Below are positions 13,503 through 13,591 of a stretch of DNA of 13,591 nt, piece by piece; position 1 is the stretch's first letter, and each line of letters opens with the position of its first letter. A program made the translations under genes and the position numbers. This stretch comes from Stenotrophomonas sp. (GTDB lineage Bacteria > Pseudomonadota > Gammaproteobacteria > Xanthomonadales > Xanthomonadaceae): assembly GCA_003248565.1 (NCBI GenBank), contig QFOV01000072.1, positions 1 through 13,591 on the forward strand. Direction: 5' to 3'. The notes under the pieces are model-generated. The model did no database searches, had not been told where the DNA came from, and was given only the letters and a program-made list of their open reading frames with translations.

Positions 13503-13591
13503 TCAGCCCTGCCGCAGCACGTCCAACACCGCCGCCTCATCCACATCCGGCACCACCTCGGCCTTGCCGATGCCGCGCCACAGCACCAGTC
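13503..13591 (-). CDS. aroB: 3-dehydroquinate synthase, C-terminal fragment (cut by window edge)
   Basis: The last 29 residues before the TGA at 13505-13503 read LVLWRGIGKAEVVPDVDEAA and then VLDVLRQG. The G.A/K segment followed by a short acidic helix matches the C-terminus of AroB, which makes 3-dehydroquinate in the shikimate pathway. The catalytic core lies past the right edge, so the call rests on a short segment and on context (aroB upstream of hemE is the order I recall in Xanthomonadaceae). Confidence 0.7.
   Translation of the reverse strand, partial: LVLWRGIGKAEVVPDVDEAAVLDVLRQG

Overview
The window looks like chromosome of a Xanthomonadaceae bacterium, most likely Stenotrophomonas. 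The DNA is GC-rich. Three copies of a 22-bp imperfect palindrome ending in GTAG lie at 423-540; they match the SMAG (Stenotrophomonas maltophilia GTAG) family of REP elements as I remember it. Gene content (aroB, hemE, sdaA, paired YceI/cytochrome b561, large propeller hybrid kinases) fits that family. The species call is inference, not a database match.

Layout: (1) 1-99, the start of sdaA (L-serine ammonia-lyase) on the minus strand, running off the left edge. (2) 196-426, a small glutaredoxin-like protein on the plus strand whose stop codon lies inside a SMAG element. (3) 427-588, a repeat-filled convergent intergenic region. (4) 589-2419, a tight minus-strand operon of yceI-type, cytochrome b561 and yceI-type genes, each junction a 4-bp ATGA overlap. 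(5) 2420-2601, a divergent control region. (6) 2602-9736, the dominant feature: two tandem paralogous hybrid sensor histidine kinases on the plus strand. Each has a signal peptide, about 14 propeller repeats (probably two seven-bladed propellers), a Y_Y_Y domain, one membrane segment, HisKA, HATPase and a C-terminal receiver. (7) 9746-13591, a minus-strand series read from the right edge: aroB (C-terminal end only), a long inverted repeat, a WGR-like small protein, hemE, an exported protein of unknown function, and a MdtD-type MFS exporter that ends 9 nt from the second kinase.

How the genes may work together: the YceI/b561 operon is an envelope redox or lipid-quinone unit. The divergent kinase pair probably senses periplasmic ligands and feeds a phosphorelay whose HPt protein and response regulator are not in this window. 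hemE and aroB are housekeeping genes. Coupling between the kinases and either neighbouring operon is possible from position but unproven.

The best candidates for something not yet described are the tandem kinase pair, the regulatory inverted repeat between it and the yceI operon, an AUG-UGA start-stop overlapping the hemE start, a likely leaderless WGR-like gene, and the repeat-derived structures flanking these genes. No tRNA, rRNA, CRISPR array, transposase or phage gene was seen.
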